DNA of 64,000 nt, taken from contig OZ004586.1 of the NCBI GenBank assembly GCA_963924555.1, positions 7,584,501 to 7,648,500 of the forward strand, written 5' to 3'. This stretch comes from Crambe crambe. Lineage: Eukaryota; Porifera; Demospongiae; Poecilosclerida; Crambeidae. The notes beneath the pieces were generated by a model. That model made no database searches. It saw nothing but the letters and a program-made list of their open reading frames with translations, and was not told where the DNA came from. The translations under genes and the position numbers were made by a program. Positions 12,476 to 24,773 of this stretch are shown one piece after another (the first letter of the stretch is position 1; the number at the start of each line of letters is the position of its first letter).

Positions 12476-12931
12476 CAGGTAGGTGAATGGCGAATAGAAA
12501 CCAGATAAAAAGGAGGACTTATGTAGTGACTATGATATATTACAATCGTGCATGCAATATTCTGCATGGTCCTGGTTAAAACTGGGTATTGTTCTGGATG
12601 CTTAGTGAAATTAAGCTAAAACTTCCTCTAGTTAGCTATTTATAAAGCAAAGTACAGGTTTCAATTGTCATATTGATTGCTTTTAACCCCATGAATGGGA
12701 ATTGTTCCTGCAAACATCTTCACTTCTCCTTGCATATTTTTAATGTCCCTCTTTTGGAAAGTGCACTTGTTATTTGTTCATACAAAGCAATTATTTCAGA
12801 AGTAACTTCTTATGTGTGTGAGAATCTATAAGGAGTATTCAACCAAGTAGTTAGCTGATAGAAATAAATTAGTTCTTGTGTGGGCTACTTTAATAGTGTA
12901 AATTTTTAGTTGCAGGCACAATATCAGCTTA

Positions 12932-15773
12932 GAATGCCACGAAAACTTAGATTTGAGTCTAAGAAACACAGAGAGTGAAGAAGAGGAAGCTCGCAGAATC
13001 TGAAGTAATAATTATTATTATGAATTGATGTATACGTACAGAGTATCATATATTATAGGCTGCAGAAGTAAGGGTATCTTTTCCTTTACCTCCCCAATTG
13101 TGTGCGGATTTGGTATCACTCAAAGAACACATGGAAGGGATATCTCTTCCAGAGGGATGGATAAAGTATACTGATTCCATCATGGAAGATATTCTAGTAT
13201 TTGCCAAGCTAACCATCAATGTTCACCCCCTTTCAGCTAAGGCTACCATGCTTTTGAAATTAGACAAGGAATTAAGGTGGAGTCTCAGCTGTAACGGTGT
13301 TTCAGTGGAAGTGGGCCAGTGCAGTCTTCTCAGTGACATTCCTCCTAAACTTACCAGTGTGAATGATGTCATTAACCTGCTTTCTACATTCAAAAAAAAA
13401 TAGCAGTCTGTCATGGGAATCCGGTGAATGACTTCAGACAGCTTGTGGATGCTCGTGGGGCAGAATTCTTTGATTCCACAGGTATGTGTGCTTTAGCTAT
13501 GACATGTAGTAATTGTCTACGTCGTAGGAAATTAGCGAATAGCAAGTATCGATAGTTGTTGTGACACCATCAGACATGTATCCTGTGAGCTTCTAATTCC
13601 CACATCTGGCAAGTGTGTACGTTGTAAGAGGTGCACAAATTTTAGAGGCTGTCTCAGGGTCCAGTCAAGTCGTCTGGCAAGCAGGTCATCAAATCGAACT
13701 GATCCTCAGAGCCATACACCTTACCACACCCTGTCGAGTGATGAGATGAAGGCTCGAATGAGTAAGCTGCACAGTGAGCTAAGGAGGATCCAGAAGCAAC
13801 GTGATCGTGTGAAGGAGCAGTTGGACAGAGTGATAGAGAAAAACAGTGTGACTGTTGGTGATGAAATGGATAGAGATCTGAAGGCCGGCTGAAAAACCTG
13901 GTTCGGACTTAAGATGGTGGGTGTAGTCTCTCAGAGTGCGCTGTGATGGCATCCTTATGGCGCAAGGTTTCGTATGCACCTTGTGACAGGGCTCAGAGGT
14001 ATATGCACCACTTGATCATGAGTGGATGCCACCTCATGCCACGAGCATCTTTCTTAGATGCTGCTAGGACCTGTTGCTGCCAGAATATCCTCTGAAAATA
14101 GGTGCAGTCCTCTCTCTCAGTGGCCTTGCTTCCCTCACTCTCTATGACTGAGTGGATGCCCAGTTGCTCAGTGCCACAAACATCAACAGTTGTGAAGAGA
14201 GAGATAAGCACGTTTTGCTGCTGCTGGATGAGATGTACGTGAAGCAGGATCTTGTCTATGACAAGAACACGGAAGAATTGATTGGCTTCATGAATTTGGG
14301 CGACATCAACAATCACCTACTTGCACTGGAGCAATCCATGTCATCACCTGATGAGTCAACTGAAGTACTTGCACGCACCATGATGGTGTTCATGGTGAAG
14401 GGGTTATTTTCACGCTTAGAGTTCCCATATGCTCATTTTCCATGCCACAAACTAACTGGTGAGCTAATATTTGACCCATTCTGGGATGCTGTGTACCGAT
14501 TGGAGAGATTAGGATTGAAGGTATGCCTGTTGATTTGCAGAATTAATAATTGTTTTGATCTTTCTATGAAAGGTTATGGGTGCAACCTTTGACGGTGCCT
14601 CAGTCAACCGTAAATTAGTCAGCCTACACAGCAAAGATGGCAAACTTGTCAATCAAGTTCTCAATCCCTTCTCCGCTGATGCCAGGCAATTCTTTTTTTT
14701 TCTTTGATCCACCACACCTGATGAAGATAACGAGGAACTGTTGGGCATCAAAGGCACGAACACTCTAGGTAAAAATACTATAGTGTTGATAACTATGTGT
14801 ATCTAATTACGTATTATTAATATTGTACTTTAAGAACAATGGAAAGGAGATTAGATGGGGTCATCTTTGGAGTCTATACAATAGAACCAGAACTCAAACA
14901 GGCCTCACACTCTTGCCAAAGTTAAAAATTGAGCACATTCATCTCGACTCTTTTTCTAAGATGCGTGTGGATCTTACCGCTCAAGTATTAGAGTAAATCA
15001 TTAACTATAATTAATGCTCTTGTATGTCCCATAATAGGTTCTCAGCTACTCTGTGTCAAAATGTCTGACTCATGTTCTGGGTGAAGAAGCTGAAGAAACT
15101 GCATGTTTTGCAGATATGTTCGATAAATTCTTTGATTCCCTCAATGTGTACAATTTCGATAGTGGAAAGCATGATCGAAAGCCATTCAAGGACCCCTACA
15201 GATCTGCTTCTGATTTTAGGTTGAAGGTTGGTCACACTGGTTATAATGCAATGCAAGGGACTCATTAATTTTGATTTAATGCAGTGGTTGGAAGAGACTT
15301 TCTTGCCTTACTTCAACAACTGGAAGAAGAGTGCATATTCCAGGAAAGGCTTCAACAGTGAGGAAAAGAAGAGGATGATCTTGAGCCAAGAGACTTTCAG
15401 TGCCATCTAGATAACTAGTATGTTGTGTGGGTTGCATGTGCTTAGCTAAAATGCTATATATTATCGTACTGCAGCAAAATCTTTTGTGTCTCTGGTACGC
15501 TACTTATTTACCATAAAAGGAGTCAATTGCTTTCTCAGTCGCAAAATTTGTCAGGACCCACTGGAAAAGTTTTTCGGATACAACAATCCAACTGTTAAAG
15601 AGTTTCAGAATAACACACAGGCACTTTGTGTTGTGAACTCATTGTGTCGAGAAGTTGTAAAGGGAAATTGCCGTGGAAACAAGAGACAAGAGCACAGCAA
15701 TTTTGATGAAGAGAATTGTAACAAACCATTACTCAAGAGGCGTAAATCTCAAGCAAAAGCTCCTAAGCCATAG
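12932..15773 (+). pseudogene. P-element-like (THAP9-type) transposase, multi-exon, decayed
   Basis: Exon blocks in order: a short basic start (MPRKLRFESKKHRE) near 12930; a block at 13070-13480; a Cys-rich and coiled-coil block at 13550-13870 (CVRCKRC, then SKLHSELRRIQKQRDR); then the core from 14155: LLLLDEMYVKQDLVYDK, VMGATFDGASVNRKL, FFDPPHLMKITRNCW, KICQDPLEKFFG and a basic C-terminus ending at 15773. These match P-superfamily transposases, which use a GTP-dependent cut-and-paste mechanism. Small introns fit at 14521-14571, 14986-15037 and 15229-15284. Breaks seen: a stop in the first exon, a slip in an A-run near 13395, a frame shift in a T-run near 14695, a TAG near 15408, and an inverted internal segment (13872-14155). 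It is non-functional as it stands. Confidence 0.85.
13872..14155 (-). other. Inverted internal segment of the P-like transposase
   Basis: Inside the plus-strand transposase this block reads correctly only on the minus strand: IFWQQQVLAASKKDARGMRW, HPLMIKWCIYL, then SQRTLRDYTHHLKSEPGFS. That is the piece expected between the coiled-coil block before 13872 and the DAQLLSATN block after 14155. About 285 bp have been flipped in place. A stop and a frame change inside it show decay. Confidence 0.85.
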
Positions 15774-15863
15774 CTATGTAAGAATTATTAGTCAGTCAGC
15801 TGCATAATTATATAAAAAGTGATGAAAATGATGTTCATGCCCTTGTTATACATAGCTAATACT

Positions 15864-17063
15864 TCAGTTTTTATTAAGTTTCTTTCTTAGAGCTTGAGAT
15901 TTTTGTACTAATTTCTTTGTTTCTTGCTTCCTTCTTTCCATCCATGCACTGACATAGCTAAAGCCACGCATCGTCACCCATAAGTCAACCATCATGGTGA
16001 AAAGAGTCTTTGCTTCCTCTGCCTCCCACTCAGTTGATACAGCCTTCCAATGACGTCTGACACACTCATTACCTTCAAAATTATAAAATGTCATGCATTA
16101 TTACAAGGAAAGATTCAAACCTTATTACAATATACTGGTATGGGATCCCATTAATATCTACATGAGTATTACCTTCTATCAACTTCAACATTTCATTCTT
16201 CACATTTATCGGCTTTTCTTTCTTCTCCAGAAACCCCTTCACTACCAGTTCCATTGCGCTCACAAACTGGAACATGCTAGATGTAACGAGCATCAAGCCA
16301 CACCTATCAACTAGTTTTACCCAGTCCTGGGAGTCATCATCACCCATACCATCCTCCTCAATTACATCGTGCAGGCACATCTGCAAAGCTTTCTTGTTGG
16401 AATAACTTGAGTGCTTGATCTTCTGCTTCAGGTTCCTGGGGATATAACCAGCAGCATATTGAAGTGTATTTTTTTCATCATATGTTAGACTCTGGGTACT
16501 GTAGGTAGTCTGTTGGCTTGTTGTCGAAGTAGCCACTGGAACACGCTTCTTCACAAGCTGCTTAAACATATAGTTTGTGATGTGTTGCAAAAATATGGGG
16601 CCACCTTTCTTGATAGAGTTCTTTAAGAACGTATTCTAAAGAATAAAATGATCTTTAGAAGTTCTAAATATGTGAAATTTGGACCACATTTTCTCTCTGT
16701 CAAGCCCAGGTCCAGAAGGCAAACACTCCTGTAAATACTTTACCAAGGACTCGCTGAACTCAGACACCTTCACTTTATTAGCCACACATCCACTCCACTC
16801 CAGCAAAGCTGAAGCAGCTTCCACTGCACCAGATGCCTGAGGAGTTGGTAGCTGAAAACCATCGTCCTTAAGAATATCCTTAACGGCATCTAAGAATAAT
16901 TCAGCATCACCTGGTAGAAAAAAAAAGAGAAAAAAAAAGAAGCTAATAAGCATAGCTAGAGCCTACCACTGTAGGTTATACAGTTGTAGCTACAAACAGC
17001 TAACTCACCAGAAAAAGATGCATTTGCAGCTAAATTTTCCCCAGAACTGGAAGCTACAGCCAT
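15864..17063 (-). pseudogene. Unknown repeat-associated gene, 3 exons, one nonsense codon
   Basis: Exons 17009-17063, 16173-16910 and 15864-16072; splice phases agree (1 and 1), giving about 333 residues. It starts MAVASSSGENLAANAS. Internal blocks include LQYAAGYIPRNLKQKIK and a basic C-terminus (ERRKQETKKLVQKSQALR). A TAG at 16636-16638 interrupts an otherwise continuous frame; the following codons read NTFLKNSIKKGG, and a Trp codon is the likely ancestor. The AAGYIPR-type block resembles C-terminal parts of transposon proteins, but I cannot name the family. It lies convergent to the P-like transposase with only 90 bp between them, so it could be a second ORF of the same element or a neighbouring insertion. 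Confidence 0.6.
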
Positions 17064-17268
17064 GTCCTTTTCTTTGCGAGTCTCTGCGGGGGTCTGGGCT
17101 TCACAAAGGAGGGGCTGGTTGTAGACTTGTGCAGCAGGACATGGTGTGTGGTTATGCTACAAACCCACATGCAGCTGCCCCGTAACATAGAGTGCCCGGA
17201 GAAAAAAATTGGGTTTCCTATCCCGGTTACGTAGTCTATAGTATCTGGCGTAACGACTGCATACCTAT

Positions 17269-17541
17269 GAAGTGTAATTTGTGTCAAAATTCCATATACA
17301 TCAAACACTATTGCAATTCCAATTTGCTATGCGCTAAACACGATTCCACTTCGAGTTCCTCTGTGAAAAACACATTCCAATTCCAATTCCTTTAAGATGA
17401 ACGCGATTCGAATTCGAATTCGATTTCTAATTCGAATCGAACTGCGAAATTTTTTCAACACCGCACCAAAATAATGATTGGAACTGAGCTGAGATCGAGA
17501 ATTGGTTCTGCACCATTTTGTGTCGGACGATACCTTACCAG
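17269..17541 (-). repeat. Long inverted repeat, left member (partner 27627-27866)
   Basis: About 250-270 bp containing several gaattcgaattc-type alternations and the block gtcggacgatacctta. The reverse complement lies 10 kb away at 27627-27866 with small indels. It sits 200 bp upstream of the minus-strand gene at 15864-17063. Confidence 0.85.
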
Positions 17542-18601
17542 TCGCGAGTGCCAGAAGGTGTCAGAAGTACTTTTGCTGATTTAAAACAAAATTGCTGCTA
17601 TACTGATTATAAGCTTATAGCAGCTGGATCTGTACTGGGTTATAATCAAGTATAGAGCATAGCAAAGTTCAGGAGAGCTTGCAAACTTACATGCAGTCCT
17701 GTTAAATTTTGTTATGTATGACAACTATGAGAGCTTCCTTCTCCTTTGTTGCTTGGTGTTACACAAGACTTAGTGTATAGAGTATGTTATGTAAGCCAAA
17801 ATATTCAAAGTTCTTGAATAAGGAAGGAGTCCCTACGTTCAGTTGTGGTACCACACCTCAGTTACTTTGCATTGCATATGTATACGAGATATAGGTCTGG
17901 TTTTAATACCATATATTTTTGTTTGTTTCTTTTTTTGGTTTGCTCTCCCTATTGCAGATCCTCAAGCACTTGATACTCCACCAGACAACAGTGCTGGCAT
18001 GGTGTAGTGTCTCATTAAAAACACAAAATAATAGTGCCAGGTGGCACTGGTTATTTCTGACTGGTGTAACATTGTAGGACTCTCAAATTAGCTGTCCACT
18101 TTAATTCTCTATAATCAAGCTAATATACATAGCATGCTGGGAGAAATTATTAAAACAGTAGTTAAGAGACTGTGCTGTTACATGTTACATCCACTTTGCA
18201 CTTCTGAGACGGTACTGTTACGTGTTCCACTCTGCTACCAGTAGTATGATACTGCAACAATTTTAGGCATTCCAGAAAGAAGAGGTATCAACCATCTAGT
18301 GACCAGCCCACCCTTTCAAAGTAGCAGTGGTCCAGATACCAGGTAGCTAGTAGGCATCTCTGAGTAGCTACTCTGGACCATGCACCAGGTAGCTAGTAAT
18401 AATAAGCAATTGCACTGATGATCGCCAAAAATATAATGCAGACCTGCTAGCCAGCTAACTTTACGCACACACACACACACACACCACTATTTCAAAATAA
18501 GAATGTTTCCAAGAGTACAACTCAATTTAAGGAAACTATTCTTTTGTAGGAGGTGTAGATAACCTTGATAGGGTGGGGGGCTAAGGGTTAGCTATAGTAT
18601 G
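17542..18601. other. No gene seen; contains a CA microsatellite
   Basis: AT-rich sequence with no credible exon. A (CA)n run of about 18 bp lies at 18466-18484. Confidence 0.6.
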
Positions 18602-18809
18602 CAGTGGTGGATCCAGGATTTTCAAAAAGGGGGGGCACACAGGCTTATGGAAAAAATATCTGCACGCTTGCGCGCGAAAAATTTTTTTACCCGGCTTTGG
18701 CTAACCAGCTAACTTGCAAACTGTCATGCATCACTGTAATTCTTATAAGTGGCCACACCAAAAAGGGGGGGGCATGTGCCTGAAATGCCCACTCCTAGAT
18801 CCACCACTG
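18602..18809. mobile_element. MITE with hAT-type TIR (CAGTGGTGGATC)
   Basis: Starts CAGTGGTGGATCCAGGA and ends TCCACCACTG preceded by cctaga, so about 17 bp of TIR with one mismatch. It contains runs of seven or eight G. The 208-bp size and the CAGTG...CACTG ends fit hAT MITEs. A clean 8-bp target duplication was not found. Confidence 0.7.
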
Positions 18810-19758
18810 CATGGTATGCATGCCAATATGGCTGTATAAGCAGCTGCAGGAGGTGGATGTGCCTCCTCTTACAGAGTGAGTGAGCAGGCCAAAAATAATA
18901 ATAGCAATTCATTCATTTAGCTTCAGATATGTAGAATGTTAATGAATTCATTTATCGTAACAGTTACTGTAATAGAATGCATAAATAAATGCAGTGAAAA
19001 TTTTTATCTAAATTGTCCAAGTATACTTGAACCATTTAAATAATTTTCACTAAAATGTGGGAGGGGGCTTTAGCCTCCAAAGCCACCCCTTGTCTACCTA
19101 TTTGTGCAAAGACTGATTTTGTGTTACTAGGTAGTTATGCTGGGAGGACAGTCTTATTATACTGAACATTCTTGGTGGTATCAAGTTCTCTTAAAGTGAA
19201 AACTGAGGAAACATCATTGAAATAAGTGAATGGCGTAAACCTGAATTATACTACAGATACAGTATAGCAATGCTGCATGCATGGCTGACTCTCTTAATTC
19301 TTTAACTTCATAATTGATCACTATAATAACTAATAATTATTATAATTCAATACCATTCTCGACAAAAATACATGTACCAAACTGAAGGTGCTGCATGATT
19401 CCATGGTTTAGCGTGAAGAGTGAAATTGCTTTGGGTATATAGATTCATACACAAACAGAAATACACAATGGCATGGAGGAACACATATAGACCTATATTG
19501 CAATCCTCTCCTCAACATGGTGCAAAACATCCAAGAAGACATCAACAGCATGATAATTTGACGAGAGAGATCTCTGTAAGTGGTACTGAGTACTTAACTC
19601 GGCCAGGTCTTGAGATGAAATTGGTATTGCAGTTTGTGGAATGTTGATACCCTCAGTCTGGTCTATTTGAGGGATGGGAGCATCTCAGTCAATCCCGTAG
19701 TAAAATAGTTCATCCTCCTATAATTAATAAAGGCAATTGAATAATTGAACATCATGAA
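18810..19758. other. No gene recognised
   Basis: AT-rich, with a short open plus frame at 19420-19647 that has no recognisable motif and no splice support. Nothing else stands out. Confidence 0.5.
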
Positions 19759-21637
19759 TTATACACAGTTGACCTCTTCTATTCTGTTGTTGATCAACAT
19801 TCCTTCAATCCAGAGTTGGTTTGGGCTTCTATTTCCAGCTGTACTCATAGGATGGTCAGACCATGCATTTGTGAATAGTTGAATAGCATAATTGATATAT
19901 GGTATATATACAAAGTGTAGACAAAATAAGTGAATTTCATCATTTGGATCCAATATTCCTGTTTCTTCGAGATAATAAAACAAATGGTAGAATATCCCTG
20001 TACACCCAATGAATAGATCATGTCAGAAGCGTTCGATACGTTGGTTATGCACACTAGAACCAACTATAGCACTTCCTCTCCCTGGTCCTCGGAGAGGATG
20101 GTTTAGCATAAAACGAACAATCTGTACATTTTCGGTACCCATGTCTGTTCTAATTCTTGATGGTATTCCATAAAGTGATGTCGCATTGAAGAAGTAAGAC
20201 AGAACAGTGTCAGAACGATTGTTGTCAGAGCAAACACAAAATACTGGCAGTCTTGAGTATCCATCAATAGCAGCATGTATAACCAGCCGCCACCTATTGA
20301 ATTTAATTATAACACATACTACCATAACATTTAATTGTCCAAGGGTCCAAGGTTTATATAAAGCTTATATACTGGTAGTGGTGCTATGAGGGCAACTACT
20401 ATATACACACACTTAGTTTCAAGGCAGAAATATTAGCTGAGAGGAGTTTTTTGGTACACATGCACTCGATGGAATAAACCCTATAGATCTATTTTGGTTA
20501 TGGATAATGCCAAACTTTAAACTACCACAGATCTCGTCCCTTTCGAGAAAGTATTATAAAATGCCTTTCTGTCAACATTAAACCCAGAATAATAATTGTG
20601 GTAATAAACCTTGCACATGAGCCAACCCTGCATGATAGTACAGTTGACTTACAGTAGTTTGCAGTATTTATGGCTTGTGGAACAATAAAATGTTTTCATA
20701 GCCCTATTGTTCTTATCCACCACAGCCGCTGCCTATCTCTGTCTTATGCACTGCTAACTACTGTAGTAAGACTTCAACAGTGCTCTCAGAAGTGTCTAAA
20801 ACCATAGCTATTATAAGAGACCACAACTGAGGAATAAGTGAATAGAATGGTCACTAGTGCCTGTTTGCTAAATCAACTGTATACATGCAGTTGTGTACTA
20901 CAGAATGAGCATGTACACAACACACCTTATCAACTTATGGTTGCCATCCACATGCCATAAAGAATTGGGTGCTGCAACAGAATAGGTATGATGCCTGATG
21001 CTAGTTATCCACCTTGAAACAATGCCTTCTGGATCAACTCGCATGAGAGATTCCCGAATCCTAGTTTGCTGAACTCTGTGTCCCAGGGACAGCAAGTGTC
21101 CTTGCATAAGACGATATCCCCAGTGAGGATGTTCATGACTAGCAACTGTAACAATCCTGTCTAGTTCTGCATCTGATAGAGTACTGTATGATGATCTTAC
21201 AGAAAGACCAAAGTCACTTAATCTTCTTCTCACTGTACTAAGGGACACCTGTAGCAGCATAGCTATTTGAGTAGCTGAAAAAGCACGTTCCAAAAAAAAA
21301 AAAACAACAATAGTTGACCTCTGGGGATATGCAATCGAGGTCTCCCTCTATCATTTTGAAAGGTAAGTGGAGCCAGTGGAGCCAAGTGATAGTCTTGGGC
21401 ACTCCTGCTTCCTAGAGTTGTGGCGATGTCTGTTAGTGTAGAAATAACCATATCCATTGCTCTCAAGTTTTGAGTTACCATCTCTGGTGAAAATCTTGTC
21501 AGCAAAGCAACCATTCCTCGCTGAACTCTCTCAGAGGTCACCAAAATGGAGTCCATCGCATCTAGCGTCACTCCATCTTCCGTACATCTGTTTATATGTC
21601 TAGCCAAAGAACGGATCATATCATTCAAGACTTCCAT
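19759..21637 (-). pseudogene. Integrase-core-domain gene (animal DDE family), decayed
   Basis: Exon 1 from ATG 21637 to 20926; exon 2 from 20293 to 19759. The intron (20294-20925) is in phase. The N-terminal part is followed by a helix-turn-helix (AFSATQIAMLLQVSLSTVRR), then the RNase H-like integrase core: WHVDGNHKL (first Asp), [22 protein letters not shown] (second Asp), [23 protein letters not shown] and NRSPNQLW. This family occurs in vertebrates, cnidarians and sponges and looks like a retroviral-integrase-type DDE protein. Two defects: a run of 13 A at 21292-21304 (T on the coding strand) puts the two halves of exon 1 out of frame by one base, and TGA at 20023-20025 replaces the Trp expected after NQRIERF. 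The frame is otherwise intact, so decay is recent or the run length is wrong. Confidence 0.8.
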
Positions 21638-21673
21638 TCTAGCTTCCGGCTAGCTACAGCTGGCCTAGTGCGC

Positions 21674-21692
21674 CCACGCATGCGCATGAGCG
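21674..21692. promoter_or_regulatory. NRF1-like palindrome upstream of the integrase-core gene
   Basis: cacgcatgcgcatgagcg lies about 40 bp upstream of the minus-strand ATG at 21637. On the plus side, exon-like sequence begins at 21731-21792. NRF1-type sites are frequent in animal promoters, so this may be a divergent promoter. Confidence 0.35.
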
Positions 21693-21791
21693 CTAGCTCA
21701 CTTTTACTGCGATTCTGCATGCTGCACTCTGGATGGAAGAATGAAGTCTGTTTAGTTGGAGACCAAAGAGTTGGAGTACCTAGCTAGTATT

Positions 21792-21908
21792 ATGGATGAT
21801 GTAGAAGGGCAAGACAATGTTGCAATACCTTATTGCAAATAGCCAGGAACATCTGTACCAGAACAACATCCACAACTACGGCGGAGTTAGGTCAGTATCT
21901 AGTGATTC

Positions 21909-21950
<42 letters not shown>

Positions 21951-23660
21951 AAGCCAGTAATTTTGCATTGCAGGTGTTCGTGAAAGTGTAATGGCACCAG
22001 TTTCAGGTCAGTTAGCAGAAATAGTTTGTGCTTCTAAATCGTATGGGTAGAAGTAATATACAGTGAATGCATTAAGTTTAGATACCATACGCATTTATAG
22101 TAGCTGGCTAGCTAGCTAGTTTCTCAGTAACTATATAGTGTTTCTGTATAAGTTGACGAAACTATACAGTAGACGTCATTTTTACAGGTCATGATCTTCA
22201 AGTTTCAAGTGCTACTGTAACCCCAGTCGTCGCACCACTACCTGTCAGAAGTAAGCATTATTTTTAGGACTAAATAGAAACTATTTTTAAAAATACTGAC
22301 TCGGGATCACTAAACTACATTTTAGTGGTGCATATCCCCTCCCTTGTAAATGTGTTTCGGTAAGGGGGCAGAGTTCACTGGAATTTTTTTTGGTTTGGGC
22401 TCATGATTTTCCACACTAATTGCTGGTTGGATCCCCCCTTCATGTAACCTTTTCATGGCTGGCTTTAGCTAACCATCTACTCACAAAACTGTCGGTCTCT
22501 CTGGCTCCACTGGCAAAGTTAATTTCTTGCTTGCCTTAAGATGCCAAAAATGTGTAAACATTTTATTTTTCTATACTTGGTAGGTATTCATCAGAGGGCT
22601 CATGCCTCAGTAGGTGAGTACATTATAATTATTTCTACAAGTGATCAATTCCGTAGTTCTCCCAGAAAAAGATGGGAAGGAGGAGGGGCTCTTCCTTTTC
22701 ATCACATTTCATAAGGTGGTTTGCCCATGCATAGACACCACAAGATGTAATTATCAATTGCATTGAAAACTGTAAAAAAAAAAAGGTCTGGGGAGAACCC
22801 TATAAAATTTTAATAGTGAGCAAGCTGATTCTTTGTCAAAATTAATGTTATCTATAGGGTTTACACTTTGAAATGTCTCGGGGATATCTCTCTGTTGTGC
22901 ATGCTAATAACCAATTCAACTCTAGAATCCAACTTGAAGCACTTGCTCATTTGCGTCAAAGCCCATGTAGGTAGTCACCACTTCTATAACAATGGTGGGA
23001 AATAGCTAATGACTTCTGGAACAGGGGTTTCCATGGCTGTGCAGCAATTGCAACTAACCAGTACAGTGAAAGAAAGCATGCACTGGGAGCAAGGGAACCA
23101 ATGTAAAACCACAGCAAGAGAGCCTAAAATTTGAAAGCTTTGAGCACACAAGAGAGACTAGATTATTTTGATAGTCCTGATCATCATACACCATAGAGCA
23201 GACCAACAAGGGAGGAGCAAAGTACTATTCATATTACCTAAGTTGTGGTTATAGGGCAATATACCAGGAAGCCAATAATTGGCATGGTTAAACCATGGGA
23301 TATAATATAGCCTTAGTCCTTGGGGCATTGTGCACCTAGGAGGTATTACTTTTATCAGTATCAACTAGGGGAACATTTTCAAGTATAGAATTAAGACTCC
23401 TAGACGTGCTCCAGACTGAGTACATGCATGTGCTCCATCTCTACTGCATGATCTTATAGTACAAGCTTGCAACTTTACAGTCCTCCCTCCAAGAAAAAAT
23501 ATATATCCCCAAACAACAAAACAATTCATACTGAGTAATCTCTTAATACATAGCTACATGCACTCTTGACCTTTATTCTTCTGATCACAGTTAGTATTTA
23601 CTCATAGAGCCAAATTTTCTTTGCTGCAGCAGTTGTTAGTGAGCTTTATCAACATCAAAG
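21792..23660 (+). CDS. Possible 5' small exons of the HECT-like gene
   Basis: Short stretches bounded by AG and GT fit small exons: 21974-22004 (VRESVMAPVS), 22190-22251 (HDLQVSSATVTPVV), 22585-22613 and 22926-22970. A start codon at 21792 (MDDVEGQDNVAIPYCK) soon meets a TAG. No domain is recognisable. The location upstream of, and on the same strand as, the HECT-like gene suggests its 5' part, but this is weak and could be chance. Confidence 0.2.
21912..21948 (+). repeat. A(37) homopolymer
   Basis: An uninterrupted run of 37 A in a likely intron. It could be the relic of a retroposed tail or simple slippage; no retrotransposon body is seen next to it. Confidence 0.9.
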
Positions 23661-24773
23661 CTTGAATATTTCATATAAGCTGCAAGACAGCCTGGCTGCA
23701 AGTGTTGACCACCCCAATCTAGCACCTTGTTCTATAGGGTTGGCATTAGTGAAAGTGGGCTGGCTGTGAACTGGTACTTTGCCAAGACAGTGGTTTTATT
23801 ATAGTGTCTGTTGACAACCATAATGAAACTATGCATGGATAATCTGCTGGTTGGGGATATAGATATGTTTATACAAGTGAGTGCAACTAAATATTGGGGG
23901 GGAGGGCAAAACTATATGTATTGTGACTGTAGTATGATGCTGCAATCATAATGCAAGTGCCTGTATACATGGATCTAGCTAGTTAGCAAGCAAGCAGGTG
24001 CATGTGCTCACATCATTGTATACAGAACAGTTTCATCTTCATCAATGAGCAGTGATATAGTGTTCAATATCAACATAGTCCATTCCCAGATACCACCTAA
24101 GCTTGCTGCCTGAAATTACTGCAGCTGCATGCAACAGCAGCTGATGTAGCTATGTAAACAGTGCTAGACTATATTGCCAGCTATTATAGCTACTGATGTG
24201 GTCCAGGCCTATTGTTCTAACTACCACTACTCTGCTACTACTTTCAGTCTTCAAGCTCTGTTGCAAAGAGTCTGCAAAACCCTGTGGGTGGTTTCTTGCT
24301 ACTCTGTGACAGTGCATATGTGGAGCCACAAGTGATTTTCTTACATAATTATGACAGCTGTTAGTTTATGGCAATGGCTAGCTCTGCTATGGCTGGGCAA
24401 GCATTATTATTATAGGTATAGCATTGTGGAATAGAAAACTGGAAGAATTATATTATCTACCTAAGCCTACTTTGGCTTCAATTTTTTAAGATTGAGGTCA
24501 ATCTGCACATTGTTTTGAAACTACACAAACCCACCACATACTGTAATACTGCATGGACTCTAACTATTCTAGATGTCCCAATAAGTGTACAGTGGGATCA
24601 GTGGCTTTGTGTGATTAATTTGCGCATTGCGTACTGTTTTGTATGAGTTTCATACAGCACATCCTATTCAAAAAAAGTGCTGTATAGTAAGGTATCGCTC
24701 CTTAGATCCACCCATGTAATATAATTTATAGGAACACCATACTTTTCAAAAAAATTTATCACTCTATTTCTAG
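23661..24773. other. No gene recognised
   Basis: Probably intron or intergenic sequence before the recognisable HECT-like exons. AT-rich, with no ORF or repeat that I can support. Confidence 0.5.

Noticed and set aside
13993-14316. Minus-strand ORF as a separate gene
   Set aside because: Its C-terminal part is the inverted piece of the P-like transposase, and its N-terminal part is antisense to that gene's plus-strand exon.
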